In this document: positions 11,083 to 20,230 of the stretch, piece by piece | Layout: the number at the start of each line of letters is the position of its first letter | Numbering within the stretch: position 1 is the stretch's first letter | Assembly: GCA_021555105.2 (NCBI GenBank) | Contig: CP134604.1 | Coordinates: 930,001 to 994,000, forward strand | Direction: 5' to 3' | Length of the DNA: 64,000 nt | DNA from: Thalassospiraceae bacterium LMO-JJ14 | Lineage (GTDB): Bacteria > Pseudomonadota > Alphaproteobacteria > Rhodospirillales > Casp-alpha2 | Position numbers and translations under genes: made by a program | Notes under the pieces: model-generated | Told to the model about the DNA's origin: nothing | Seen by the model: the letters and a program-made list of their open reading frames with translations, nothing else | Database searches by the model: none

Positions 11083-12057
11083 CTAGCCCGGTTTGACGGC
11101 GTTGCCGGTTTTCGACGCCTCGACCACGGCTTCGAGAATGGCGATGCCGTGGATGGCGTCTTCGATCGGCACCGGATAAGGCATGCCGTCCGTCAGCGTA
11201 TCGGCAAACGCCTCAAGTTCGGCGCGCTCCATATCGAAGCCGCTGAAATCCTCACGTGTATTGTCGCCGTCGAGCAGGCGCACCTCAAGAATGTCCTGAT
11301 CGCGGACCTCGGCCCAGCCCTTGGAGCCGAAGACCTGTATCCGCCACAGCAAATGCGTGGCGAACAGGGTCGTAAGGACACCGGTGACGCCGGAATGGAA
11401 TTTCAGCGTCGCGAACGTCGTATCGTCGACCGGCACCGGTGTGGCGCGGCGTTCGCTGACGGCGCGCAGTTGCTCGACGTGACCGCAAATGGACATCATC
11501 GCATCCATCATGTGCACACCCATCGCCGTCATGCCGCCGGCCGGGCTTTCAGTTTCCGACGCGCGCCAGTGTTCCGGCCCGTAGCGCAGCCCGCCGCCGC
11601 CGGAGATATTCCCCTCGATATGCAACAGCGTGCCGAGCGCGCCGGATGTCGCCAGCTCGCGGAGTTTGATCATGGCCGGCAGGAAGCGGCGGTTGAAGCC
11701 GACGCAGAGCGGCAGGTTCGCGGCCTGCATGGCATCGGCGGCGCGCCTGGCGTCGGCGGCGGTCAACGCCAGTGGCTTGTCGCAGAACACAGGCTTGCCG
11801 GCTTTCGCGGCGGCGATGATCTGATCGACGTGCTGGGTGTGCGGTGTCGCCAAAACGATGGCGTCGATATCGGAATCGTTCAGCAGCTCGGCGAAATCGT
11901 CGCGAAGATCGATGCCTTTATCGGTGCAATATTCGACGGCGAGATTCTTGCGCCCGGTGACGCCTGCGGTAACGGTGATCTTGTCCGATTTCCCCTGCAC
12001 GGAATCGATAAGTACACGGCCCCAACGGCCAAGTCCGGCCACACCACAACGAATCAT
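11083..12057 (-). CDS. Gfo/Idh/MocA-family oxidoreductase
   Basis: An NAD(P)-dependent sugar or inositol dehydrogenase-type protein of 324 residues. The N-terminal Rossmann domain begins V-A-G-L-G-R-W-G; the family's E-K-P motif appears as C-D-K-P-L-A. The C-terminal alpha/beta domain contains M-G-V-H-M-M-D, where the substrate-binding His/Asp normally lie. AAAGGAG sits upstream of the ATG and fixes the start. It converges on the small Pmp3-type gene with three bases between stops. Its substrate cannot be inferred. Confidence 0.88.
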   Translation of the reverse strand: MIRCGVAGLGRWGRVLIDSVQGKSDKITVTAGVTGRKNLAVEYCTDKGIDLRDDFAELLNDSDIDAIVLATPHTQHVDQIIAAAKAGKPVFCDKPLALTAADARRAADAMQAANLPLCVGFNRRFLPAMIKLRELATSGALGTLLHIEGNISGGGGLRYGPEHWRASETESPAGGMTAMGVHMMDAMMSICGHVEQLRAVSERRATPVPVDDTTFATLKFHSGVTGVLTTLFATHLLWRIQVFGSKGWAEVRDQDILEVRLLDGDNTREDFSGFDMERAELEAFADTLTDGMPYPVPIEDAIHGIAILEAVVEASKTGNAVKPG

Positions 12058-12178
12058 TTGTCGGAACTCCTTTTAGGCTCTTGTTTGACGTATCGCGGAT
12101 ACAAGCTAAACATTAAGACTTCGATCGGCGCACGCATTCTTGCGTGACGGTAACATTTTTTCCGGGGACGGCAACGAC

Positions 12179-13132
12179 ATGGGCGAAGAAGCTGCCTACA
12201 GCCACGGCCCGAAACATCCGACTGCCCGCAAGGCGACGCTCAAGGGTGTCGCGTACATGGCGATCTCAGGATTGCTGATTACCTCGCTGCACGTCCTCGT
12301 CCGCGACGTTTCCAGCACCGTGCATCCGATCGAGATCGCATTCTTTCGCAATGTCATCGGATTCGTTCTGCTGATTCCTTTTTTGCTGCGACAGGACCGC
12401 ACGCAGTGGAAAAGCAAGCAGCCGAAACTGCAGTTCTTCCGCTCCATCGTCGGTGTGATGGCGATGATAACGTGGTTCGTGTGTCTTAGCCTGATGCCGG
12501 TGGGCGACGCCACGGCGATCAGTTTCGTCACCGTGCTTTTTGTCACCACGGGGGCGGCACTGTTCCTCGGCGAGAAAGTCGGGATCCGGCGCTGGACGGC
12601 CATTGCCATCGGTTTTGTCGGGACCTTGATCATCATTCGCCCGGGATCGGGGATTCTCGGGCCGGGGGTGCTGGTGGCATTGGCCTCGACCGTTTTCTGG
12701 GCGGCGTCGATCCTATGCGTCAAGGTGCTGTCCAGGACCGACAGCAGCGTCACCATGGTCTTTACGGCCAACGTTTATTTCACGATCTTCTCATTCATAC
12801 CGGCGCTCTTCGTGTGGACATGGCCGACGGTGGAAGAACTCGGCTGGATGCTGCTGATCGGGGTGCTGGCGATGGTCGGCCATCTGTGCATGGCGACAGC
12901 GCTCAGGTCGTCGGACGCCACCGTTGTCGCACCGGTCGATTATCTGCGTATGGTCTGGGCTGCGGGGATCGGCTATCTGGTGTTCGGCGAATTTCCGGAC
13001 GCCTGGACCTGGATCGGCGGCACGGTCATCTTTCTCAGCACCGTCTATATCACGTACCGGGAATCCCGCCGCAATCGGGATCATAAGGCGCAGCGGCCGC
13101 CGGCGACACCGACGCCGACAGTCGAATCCTAG
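12179..13132 (+). CDS. DMT-family (EamA) transporter
   Basis: A 317-residue inner-membrane protein with about ten hydrophobic segments in two EamA repeats. The first repeat contains F-F-R-N-V-I-G-F and the G-E-K-V-G-I-R-R-W-T segment typical of this family. It is similar in motif order to the next gene (both share I-G-F-x-G-x-L-I-I-I-R-P-G and P-A-L-F-V-W-T-W-P), so the two are paralogues in tail-to-tail arrangement. The frame is open to a TTG at 12140; the ATG at 12179 is preferred. Substrate unknown. Confidence 0.82.
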   Translation: MGEEAAYSHGPKHPTARKATLKGVAYMAISGLLITSLHVLVRDVSSTVHPIEIAFFRNVIGFVLLIPFLLRQDRTQWKSKQPKLQFFRSIVGVMAMITWFVCLSLMPVGDATAISFVTVLFVTTGAALFLGEKVGIRRWTAIAIGFVGTLIIIRPGSGILGPGVLVALASTVFWAASILCVKVLSRTDSSVTMVFTANVYFTIFSFIPALFVWTWPTVEELGWMLLIGVLAMVGHLCMATALRSSDATVVAPVDYLRMVWAAGIGYLVFGEFPDAWTWIGGTVIFLSTVYITYRESRRNRDHKAQRPPATPTPTVES

Positions 13133-14067
13133 GACGCGGCCGCCGTCTGGCGGTTCTTCTCGGCCTGCAATTGTTGTTCGCGGCGCACGATATAAAACGA
13201 CGACGCGAAAATCACCAGGGCGCCGGCCCATGTCCACAGATCCGTCAGTTCGCCGAACGCCAGCCAACCGAACAGAACGGCGAACGGCAGACGTGAAAAA
13301 TCGACGGCGGCGATAATCGACACGTCGGTGATGGAGAACGCCTTGGTCATGATCAATTGGCCGAACACCGCGATCGGACCGGTCGCCGCCAAGAGCAGCC
13401 ACACATGCAAGGACGGCCAGGTCCAGACGAACAGCGCCGGGATCAGCGTCAGCGGAATCATGATCAGATGCGAAAAGAATACCACCGTCCACGGGTCGTC
13501 ACCGCGGGTCAGGGTTTTGATGATCAAAGCGGCTGAGCCCATGAACACCGCCGAGCCGAGCGCGAACCAGCTGCCGGGGCTCAGTTCCGCAAAGCCGGGG
13601 CGGATGATGATCAGCGCGCCGCAGAAACCGATCAGCGTCGCCGTCCAGCGGCGCAGGCGGACCACTTCGCCCAGCACCAGCGCGGCGCCGACGGTGGTGA
13701 ACAGTGGCGCCAGAAAGCTCAGTGCGGTCACTTCACCGATGGGGCTGAGGGCAAGGGCATAGAACCACGTCGACATGGCGCCGACGCTGACAACGGCGCG
13801 GAACAGGTAAAGCTTGATCTGCGAGGTGCGCAGCGAGCCGATGCCGCGCTGCATAAGCCACGGCAGCATGCACATCCACGCGAACAGCACGCGGCAGAAG
13901 ACGATTTGCGGCGGATCGATATCAAGCTGCGATATGTGGCGGCCAAGCGCCGACAGAGCCGCCATGAACCCGCATGACGCGATCATCAGCAAGGTCCCTT
14001 CGAGTGGCCGGTTGATGCTCGGCCGCCGTTGATGGATGGCCTTTGCCTCAGGGACCGTTTCCGGCAC
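13129..14067 (-). CDS. DMT-family (EamA) transporter, downstream of M81 gene
   Basis: A 312-residue paralogue of the preceding transporter with the same blocks (C-R-V-L-F-A-W, L-I-I-I-R-P-G, P-A-L-F-V-W-T-W-P). The apparent start is GTG at 14067, three bases after the stop of the upstream M81 gene, with no separate ribosome site, so translation is probably coupled. The last codons overlap the facing transporter gene at a shared C-T-A-G. Its place in an iclR-M81-DMT operon suggests it exports a product, or imports a substrate, of the neighbouring hydrolases. Confidence 0.8.
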   Translation of the reverse strand: MPETVPEAKAIHQRRPSINRPLEGTLLMIASCGFMAALSALGRHISQLDIDPPQIVFCRVLFAWMCMLPWLMQRGIGSLRTSQIKLYLFRAVVSVGAMSTWFYALALSPIGEVTALSFLAPLFTTVGAALVLGEVVRLRRWTATLIGFCGALIIIRPGFAELSPGSWFALGSAVFMGSAALIIKTLTRGDDPWTVVFFSHLIMIPLTLIPALFVWTWPSLHVWLLLAATGPIAVFGQLIMTKAFSITDVSIIAAVDFSRLPFAVLFGWLAFGELTDLWTWAGALVIFASSFYIVRREQQLQAEKNRQTAAAS

Positions 14068-14070
14068 GGT

Positions 14071-15564
14071 CTAGTCCAGATCCAGCGGATAAATCGGGCG
14101 GCGCAAACGTGTGAACGGCAGCTTCGAGATATCCTTGGTCGAAAGCGCCCCGGCGTCGCAGATCAGAATCTCGCGGGCAATCGGCGCAAACGCGGCGCGG
14201 AAATGCTGCATCGATTTGACGGCGACGACATCGCGCGCGCGGGGATCGATACCGGCGTGCGTGAAGGCCTCGACCTCGGTCAGCTGCAGGCGGTTGGAGG
14301 CGACGACGATCTCCATGCCGCCGACCTTGAATATGGCGGTCGGACCGAGATGATGCGTGACACCCTTCCAGCGCGGGCCGCCCGCGACATACGTGCCGTC
14401 GGTGATACGGGTGACGGTGCCGGTCAATTCAAGCGGCGCACCGAAAGCGGGATCGGTCTTGCCGCCGAGTGCGACGGACACTTCCGCACCCTCGCCGGCG
14501 GCAACGAGGATGGCGGCGGCTTCGGCGTCGCAAATGGTGCCGAAGCAGGCGTTGTCGAGATTTGCCTGCAGAAGGCCTTCGAGCATCAGGGTTGAATCCC
14601 CGTATGCGCCCGAGCCCGGGTTATCGGAAAAGTCGGCGACGACAATCGGCCCTTTGCCGGTTCCTTCACCGATGATGCGGCCGATCTGGGAGACCGTGTC
14701 GGCAACGCTCAGATAAGTATTGGAATCGAAGTGCCGGGTCTCCCAGGCGTAATCCATATATTCATCGGCGATGGCGCGGAATTTCGGATCGTCACCGTCA
14801 CCGGTGACGGTGACGGTCGGCCCGGCTTCATACAGATTGGCCGGTGTGAACCCGGCATGGATGCTGACCAGCAACACGCCGGGATCGTTGTTTTCCAGAT
14901 CGGCGGCGCGGCCCAGCAGCGTCGTCATCGGGTTGTCGGTGGTGGTGCGGCCGTCGTCCAGGCCTTCGATGGTGTCGCGCCGCGCGGTGACGCAGACCGG
15001 TTTCACTTCGCCCCGCATGGCCCTGTCCAGAACGGCGGCGGCGCGTTTCGACGTCGCGATCTGGTCGATGTGCGGATAGGTCCGGTAGGCGCAGACGATA
15101 TCCGCGTGTTCGCTCATCAGGTCCGTCACGTTGGCATGCAGATCGAGCGTGATGGCGAGCGGCACGTCCGGGCCGATAATGGCGCGCAGCTGTTGCAGCA
15201 TTTCCCCTTCGGCATCGTCATGATCGACGCTGGCCATGGCGCCGTGCAGGTTGAGCAGCACGCCGTCGAACGGCCCCTTGGTTCTGGCGGCGTCGAATAT
15301 TGCCCCGGTGCAGGCATCCCACGCATCCTTGGCCACGGGGCCCGAAGGGGTCGCCCAGGCAACCACGGTGCGGACCAGTTCCCAGCCCAGTTCGGCGGCG
15401 GCTTCCTCGACGCCTGCGGGCTCGATGCTGGCACCTTTGATCGCGGCGGGAACATCGTCGCCGAAGGCGAGCAGGTAATCCTCGAAATTGGCGAGCCGGG
15501 TCGGCAGATTTGAAAAAGCGTTGCTTTCGTGGCCGAACAGGCCGGTGAGGACGCGGAAGGTCAT
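14071..15564 (-). CDS. M81-family (MlrC-type) metallopeptidase, copy A
   Basis: A 497-residue protein of the M81 family, named for MlrC, which opens linearised microcystin peptides. The probable zinc ligands are in T-L-D-L-H-A-N and Y-P-H-I-D. Other family blocks are G-H-E-S-N-A-F near the N-terminus, L-N-L-H-G-A-M, D-N-P-G-S-G-A-Y-G-D-S-T and V-K-S-M-Q-H-F near the C-terminus. It lies between iclR and a DMT transporter on the minus strand; a second M81 gene ends the divergent ABC operon. Actual substrate unknown; probably a modified peptide or amide. Confidence 0.88.
   Translation of the reverse strand: MTFRVLTGLFGHESNAFSNLPTRLANFEDYLLAFGDDVPAAIKGASIEPAGVEEAAAELGWELVRTVVAWATPSGPVAKDAWDACTGAIFDAARTKGPFDGVLLNLHGAMASVDHDDAEGEMLQQLRAIIGPDVPLAITLDLHANVTDLMSEHADIVCAYRTYPHIDQIATSKRAAAVLDRAMRGEVKPVCVTARRDTIEGLDDGRTTTDNPMTTLLGRAADLENNDPGVLLVSIHAGFTPANLYEAGPTVTVTGDGDDPKFRAIADEYMDYAWETRHFDSNTYLSVADTVSQIGRIIGEGTGKGPIVVADFSDNPGSGAYGDSTLMLEGLLQANLDNACFGTICDAEAAAILVAAGEGAEVSVALGGKTDPAFGAPLELTGTVTRITDGTYVAGGPRWKGVTHHLGPTAIFKVGGMEIVVASNRLQLTEVEAFTHAGIDPRARDVVAVKSMQHFRAAFAPIAREILICDAGALSTKDISKLPFTRLRRPIYPLDLD
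14790..14815. repeat. 26-bp perfect palindrome inside the M81 gene
   Basis: The bases at 14790-14815 read the same on both strands without a spacer, built from GTCACC units. They encode the T-V-T-V-T-G-D-G-D stretch of the M81 protein, so the pattern may simply follow from repeated codons. Confidence 0.5.
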
Positions 15565-15672
15565 GTTGTTATCATCCTGTTTTCGTCAGTGCCGGCCCCT
15601 GTCTGATCAGGCCATGCCGGGGGTGAGTGCTGGGCAGTGATGCCGCACGGTGCGGGTAGGGTTAGGGCATGC

Positions 15673-16494
15673 TCAATATTCCTGTTCGGATGCGACCAGT
15701 GCGCCGGAAATGCCATCCGCCGTTTCAATGGAAAGAGGGCCGAGCTTTTCTGCGGCCACCGACTGTTTCCAGGCCGGGGTATAAACGGGAATCTGCACGG
15801 CGCCGACAGGGCGTCCGCGGACATCGACGATCGGTGCGGCAATGGAAATTTCGCGGGGCAATTGCTGGGCATAGGTCATGGCAAATCCGCGTTTTCGGGT
15901 TTGCGCCACGACTTTCATGATTTTATCCGGATCGATCAGCGTTGTCGCCAGGCGCTTGACCAGATCCGAGCGCGCCAGAATGCCGTAAGCTTCGTCGTCA
16001 TCCATCCGCGACATCATGGCGATGCCCGACGCGGAACAGAAGATCGGCACGCGTCTGCCGGGCACTGTTGCCGAATAGGCGGCCTTCACATGCGGGATGC
16101 GAACAGTATATATCACACTGGTATCTTCACGCTCGGCAAGGTTGACGGTGGTCTGGTAGGTCGAGCCGGCCTCGATCAGGCGCGGCATGGCGACGGCGCC
16201 GAGCACACTGTGGCGCAGATAGGTATAGGCCAGTTCCATCAGTCGGCGGCCGGGCCGGTAGCGTCGCGTCGCCGCATCCTTCTCGAGAAAACCGAGTTGA
16301 TGGAGCGTGTTGGAAAATCTTTGAGCGGCGCTCTTGTCGAGGCCTGTACGGAGTGCGATTTCGGTCACGCCGAGCGCCGGAAAGTCGTCGCTGAAGGCTG
16401 CCAGCACACGAAACCCCTTTTCGAGCGAACCGACGAACAATGCGTTGGAGGTGACGGGGTCCGGTGCCACAAACTTTGGTTTTTCGCTGGTCAT
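15673..16494 (-). CDS. IclR-family transcriptional regulator
   Basis: A 273-residue regulator with an N-terminal winged helix (residues about 20-85: G-S-L-E-K-G-F-R-V-L, T-E-I-A-L-R-T-G-L-D-K-S-A-A-Q-R) and a C-terminal effector domain of the IclR type (A-A-P-I-V-D-V-R-G-R-P-V-G-A). It is divergent from the ABC operon, with 245 bases between the starts, and leads the iclR-M81-DMT group (108 bases to the M81 start). It most likely controls both arms in response to the imported compound or a breakdown product. Confidence 0.92.
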   Translation of the reverse strand: MTSEKPKFVAPDPVTSNALFVGSLEKGFRVLAAFSDDFPALGVTEIALRTGLDKSAAQRFSNTLHQLGFLEKDAATRRYRPGRRLMELAYTYLRHSVLGAVAMPRLIEAGSTYQTTVNLAEREDTSVIYTVRIPHVKAAYSATVPGRRVPIFCSASGIAMMSRMDDDEAYGILARSDLVKRLATTLIDPDKIMKVVAQTRKRGFAMTYAQQLPREISIAAPIVDVRGRPVGAVQIPVYTPAWKQSVAAEKLGPLSIETADGISGALVASEQEY

Positions 16495-16543
16495 GCTTGA
16501 CGCCTCGTGTCAGTCTTCATAGCATATCGTTATATACTACGCT

Positions 16544-16560
16544 GTATTAAATAGTAATAC
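16544..16560. promoter_or_regulatory. Inverted repeat in the iclR/ABC divergent region
   Basis: GTATTA and TAATAC (16544-16549, 16555-16560) form a 6-bp inverted repeat with a 5-base spacer, within an AT-rich stretch unlike the surrounding coding DNA. It lies 50 bases upstream of iclR and 180 upstream of the transporter gene. It is a candidate IclR operator by position only. Confidence 0.35.
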
Positions 16561-16739
16561 AAAAAAACAGCGAAGCTTGAGGCGCGACAGGGAGTGAGTT
16601 CTATAAAATCTGCACGGGATCGCTGTTCAATATGGACTCGGCAGCGAATTCATCGAACAATCACGTTAACGGGGCGCGTCGAGAGCGTCCCCGCTGATGG
16701 CATGCGCAATGCCAATTTAGTCAGGGAGGCGCGAGCAAA

Positions 16740-18278
16740 ATGTTCCGCAAAGTAATCTTGAGTACAGCTCTGGCAGCAGCGGCAACGCTGGCTGTCGCAC
16801 CTGCTGCTTACGCAGGTAAGGCCGACGATACATTGGTATGGTCGACGACACGCGAAGTCGCGGTTGCCGATCCGTATTACAACAACACTCGTGAACTCGT
16901 CATCATGGGCAACACGGTTTGGGACGGACTTCTGTTCCGCAACCTGAAAACCGGCGAATTCGAACCGCTGCTGGCGACGTCCTACAAGTGGGTCGACAAC
17001 ACGACCATCGATTTCGATCTGCGCACCGACGTGGTGTTCCACGACGGTTCCAAGTTCGGTCCCGAAGATGTCGTCTACACCGTCAACTTCGTTTCCAATG
17101 CCGACAACGGTGTGCTGACCCAGGCCAACGTGAAGTTCCTGAAGTCGGCTGAAAAAACCGGTCCGAACAGCGTTCGCATCCTTCTGAAAGAGCCTTTCCC
17201 GGCGGCTTTGGCGTACTTCGCGCAGGCCGTCTTCATGATGCCGGAAGGCCATTATGACAGCGCGCCTGCCGGCCCCGACGGCAAGAAGGACTATGCTGCG
17301 GTCAAAGCCGTCGGCACCGGCCCGTACAAGATCGTCAACGTGGTCGCCGGCGACCGTGTCGAAATGGTCCGTAACGATGCGTACTTCAAGAACGGTCCGA
17401 AAGGCACCGCCGCGATCGGCAAGCTGACGTTCCGCACGATCAAGGAAATGAACACGCAGATCGCCGAGATGCTGACCGGCGGCGTCGACTGGATCTGGGA
17501 CGTTCCCAAGGATCAGGCCGAGAAGCTGGGCGGCATGGGCAACGTCACGGTGACCAACGCCAAGACCATGCGTATCAGCTATATCGCCTTCGACGTTGAC
17601 GGTGACAGCGGTGACGCGCACTTCAAGGACAAGCGCGTCCGCGAAGCCGTGGCACACGCCATCAACCGCAAGTCGATTGTCGAAAACCTTGTCGGCCCGG
17701 CTTCGGTCGTCATCGACTCGGCGTGCCATCCGGACCAGTTCGGCTGCACCCAGGACGTGCCGAAGTGGAACTACGACCCCGCGAAATCCAAAGCGCTTTT
17801 GAAGGAAGCGGGTCTCGCCGACGGTTTCACCACCGACATCTATGCTTATCGTCAGCGTGAATTCACCGAAGCCGTGATCGGCGATCTGGCGAATGTCGGC
17901 ATCAAGGCCAACCTCAAGTTCATGCAGTACCGCGCATTGCGCGATCTGGTGTGGAAGGGCGTTACGCCGCTGCACCACATGACGTGGGGTTCCAACTCGA
18001 TCCCTGATGTTTCCGCCAGCACGGGGCATTTCTTCTCGGGTGGACACGACGATCCGGCCAAGGATCCGACCGTCGCCAAACTTATGAAGGAAGGCGACAC
18101 CTCGGTCGATCCGGCCGTTCGTAAAGCCAAGTACAAGGAAGCCCTTTCGCGGATTTCCGGTGAGCTGTACTGGCTGCCGATGTTCACGTACGCAAAATAT
18201 TATGCCTACACGAGCGATCTCGACTTCGTGCCGACCTCGGATGAAATTCCGCGGTTCTATACGGCGAAATGGAAGTAA
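16740..18278 (+). CDS. Peptide-type ABC transporter, periplasmic substrate-binding protein
   Basis: A 512-residue SBP_bac_5 (cluster C, DppA/OppA-like) binding protein. A signal peptide of 26 residues ends A-Y-A before G-K-A-D-D. Family blocks include L-R-T-D-V-V-F-H-D-G, G-T-G-P-Y-K and the D-K-R-V-R-E-A-V-A-H-A-I-N-R-K segment. The start is set by GGGAGG about 12 bases upstream. First gene of the plus-strand arm, followed by a strong hairpin and two permease genes. The ligand may be a peptide, amide or other small solute. Confidence 0.92.
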   Translation: MFRKVILSTALAAAATLAVAPAAYAGKADDTLVWSTTREVAVADPYYNNTRELVIMGNTVWDGLLFRNLKTGEFEPLLATSYKWVDNTTIDFDLRTDVVFHDGSKFGPEDVVYTVNFVSNADNGVLTQANVKFLKSAEKTGPNSVRILLKEPFPAALAYFAQAVFMMPEGHYDSAPAGPDGKKDYAAVKAVGTGPYKIVNVVAGDRVEMVRNDAYFKNGPKGTAAIGKLTFRTIKEMNTQIAEMLTGGVDWIWDVPKDQAEKLGGMGNVTVTNAKTMRISYIAFDVDGDSGDAHFKDKRVREAVAHAINRKSIVENLVGPASVVIDSACHPDQFGCTQDVPKWNYDPAKSKALLKEAGLADGFTTDIYAYRQREFTEAVIGDLANVGIKANLKFMQYRALRDLVWKGVTPLHHMTWGSNSIPDVSASTGHFFSGGHDDPAKDPTVAKLMKEGDTSVDPAVRKAKYKEALSRISGELYWLPMFTYAKYYAYTSDLDFVPTSDEIPRFYTAKWK

Positions 18279-18294
18279 CTCCGCTGTAATGCGT

Positions 18295-18322
18295 CCGGCC
18301 CCGGCAGTGTTGCCGGGGCCGG
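18295..18322 (+). other. 12-bp perfect hairpin between binding-protein and permease genes
   Basis: CCGGCCCCGGCA (18295-18306) pairs perfectly with 18311-18322 around a GTGT loop. There is no T-run. Such stems after binding-protein genes commonly protect the upstream mRNA and lower downstream expression, giving excess binding protein over permease. That role is inferred. Confidence 0.65.
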
Positions 18323-18352
18323 TGCGTTGCATCGGCGATAGGGATTGACGGC

Positions 18353-19270
18353 ATGCTTATTTATGCCTTGAAGCGGTTAAGTATCGCCCTTCTGGTCGCG
18401 ATCACCGTTTCATTGATCACATTTTCAATGATTTATTTGTCCGGCGATCCAGCCATCGCGCTGGCCGGCGAAACCGCGACGCAGCAGGATATCGAGAATA
18501 TCCGCAAGGTGTACGGTTACGATCAGCCGATCATCGTACAGTACCTGTCCTGGCTCGGGCATGCGTTGCAGGGAAATCTCGGCCATTCTCATTATCTGAA
18601 ATCCGAAGTCTCCGACGTTATCTTCGAGCGGCTGCCCGTCACCATGACGCTCGGCGCCTGCTCTTTGGGGTTTGCGCTGGTGCTGTCGATCCCGCTCGGC
18701 GTGCTGGCGGCGATGCGCCCCAACACCCTGGTCGACCGCTTCGCCCTGACGGTGGCGGTGATCGGTCAGGCGCTGCCCAGTTTCTGGTTCGCGCTGATCA
18801 TGATCTTCTTCTTCGGCGTGGCCCTGCGCTGGCTGCCGATTACCGGCAGCGCGTCGTGGACGAACTTCATCATGCCGTCGATTGCGCTCGGCTATTACGT
18901 GACCCCGGCGGTGATGCGGCTGACGCGCGCCGGGATGATCGAAGTGCTGTCGAGCGATTATATCCGCACCGCGCGCGCCAAGGGGCTGCGTCCGATGGTC
19001 GTGCTGTTCAAGCACGCGCTCAGGAACGCCATCATTCCGGTGGTGTCGCTGGCTGCCGTGCAGTTCGGCTTCATGCTCGGCGGTTCGATCGTCATCGAGA
19101 CGATTTTCGCTATTAACGGTCTCGGCCAGTTGGCCTGGGAATCGATCCTGCGCGCCGACCTGCCGATGATGCAGGCGATCGTTTTGGTGCTGTCGTGCTT
19201 CTATATCGTACTGACGTTCCTGGCCGATCTGCTGAATGCATTCCTCGACCCACGAATCAGGGTGAGCTGA
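18353..19270 (+). CDS. ABC transporter permease, DppB-like
   Basis: A 305-residue inner-membrane permease with about six transmembrane helices. The N-terminal region with T-F-S-M-I-Y-L-S-G-D-P, and the ATPase-contact (EAA) loop R-T-A-R-A-K-G-L-R-P near residue 205 followed by H-A-L-R-N-A-I-I-P-V-V, are typical of the DppB/OppB branch. It forms the translocation pore with the next gene, one base away. Confidence 0.93.
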   Translation: MLIYALKRLSIALLVAITVSLITFSMIYLSGDPAIALAGETATQQDIENIRKVYGYDQPIIVQYLSWLGHALQGNLGHSHYLKSEVSDVIFERLPVTMTLGACSLGFALVLSIPLGVLAAMRPNTLVDRFALTVAVIGQALPSFWFALIMIFFFGVALRWLPITGSASWTNFIMPSIALGYYVTPAVMRLTRAGMIEVLSSDYIRTARAKGLRPMVVLFKHALRNAIIPVVSLAAVQFGFMLGGSIVIETIFAINGLGQLAWESILRADLPMMQAIVLVLSCFYIVLTFLADLLNAFLDPRIRVS

Positions 19271-19271
19271 C

Positions 19272-20213
19272 ATGAGCGAAACTGCCGCCAATAAATCCGT
19301 CCAGGGACCTGCTCAGGGGCCGGAGATCGCCGAGCGCATCTTCGACGAGCCGTCGCCGGGCGAGCGCGCCCGCAGGCGTATGTTCGGCCATTTCGGCTTC
19401 ATGTTCGGCGCCTGTGTGCTGTTGGCGATCATTGCCATCGCCTTTTTGGCGCCGCTGATTTCCCCGCACGATCCCTACGACCAGCAACTGGCGCGGAAAC
19501 TGATCCCGCCGGTCTGGCACGATCATGCCAAGGCGACCTGGGAATTTCCGCTCGGCACCGATCAGTTCGGCCGCGATTACCTGTCGCGCCTGATACACGG
19601 TTCGCAGATTTCGCTGCTGATCGGTTTCGCGGCGATGTTGATATCCGGTGTCATCGGCACCGCGCTCGGCGTTGCGGCGGGGTATTTCGGCGGCCGTGTC
19701 GACATGGTCGTCAACTTCATCATCACCACGCGTCTGTCGCTGCCGGTGGTGCTTGTGGCGCTGGCCGTCGTTTCACTGGTCGGCAATTCGCTGACGATCG
19801 TGATCTGGGTGCTCGGTCTTCTGATCTGGGACCGCTTTGCCGTCGTCATGCGCTCGACGACGCAACAGGTGCGGAATCTCGATTACGTCGCCGCCGCGCA
19901 GGCCATCGGCTGTTCGACGACGCGCATTATCTTTGCCGAGATCATGCCGAACATCGTCAACAATCTGATTGTCGTCGCGACGATTGAAATGGCGCACGCC
20001 ATTATCCTCGAAGCGGCGCTGTCGTTCCTGGGTCTCGGCGTGCAGCCGCCGGCGCCGAGCTGGGGGTTGATGATCGCCGAAGGGAAGAACCACATGCTGT
20101 TCGATCCATGGCTGGTCGGCATTCCGGGGACGGCGCTGTTTATCCTGATCCTCTCCATCAACCTTCTGGGTGACGGCATCCGCGATGTCACGGCACCGGA
20201 AAACCGGAACTAG
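19272..20213 (+). CDS. ABC transporter permease, DppC-like
   Basis: A 313-residue partner permease. A charged cytoplasmic N-terminus precedes the first helix. The segment L-G-T-D-Q-F-G-R-D-Y-L-S-R-L-I-H-G is the DppC/OppC hallmark, and the EAA loop appears as Y-V-A-A-A-Q-A-I-G-C-S. The late A-L-S-F-L-G-L-G-V-Q-P-P-x-P-S-W-G-L-M block is also conserved. Coupled to the preceding permease and followed 17 bases later by the first ATPase gene. Confidence 0.94.
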   Translation: MSETAANKSVQGPAQGPEIAERIFDEPSPGERARRRMFGHFGFMFGACVLLAIIAIAFLAPLISPHDPYDQQLARKLIPPVWHDHAKATWEFPLGTDQFGRDYLSRLIHGSQISLLIGFAAMLISGVIGTALGVAAGYFGGRVDMVVNFIITTRLSLPVVLVALAVVSLVGNSLTIVIWVLGLLIWDRFAVVMRSTTQQVRNLDYVAAAQAIGCSTTRIIFAEIMPNIVNNLIVVATIEMAHAIILEAALSFLGLGVQPPAPSWGLMIAEGKNHMLFDPWLVGIPGTALFILILSINLLGDGIRDVTAPENRN

Positions 20214-20230
20214 GAGGCAGGGAGCATTCG

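Noticed and set aside
16650-18332. Minus-strand frame of 560 codons opposite the ABC binding protein
   Set aside because: The plus strand encodes a complete binding protein with a signal peptide; the antisense translation has no recognisable motif.
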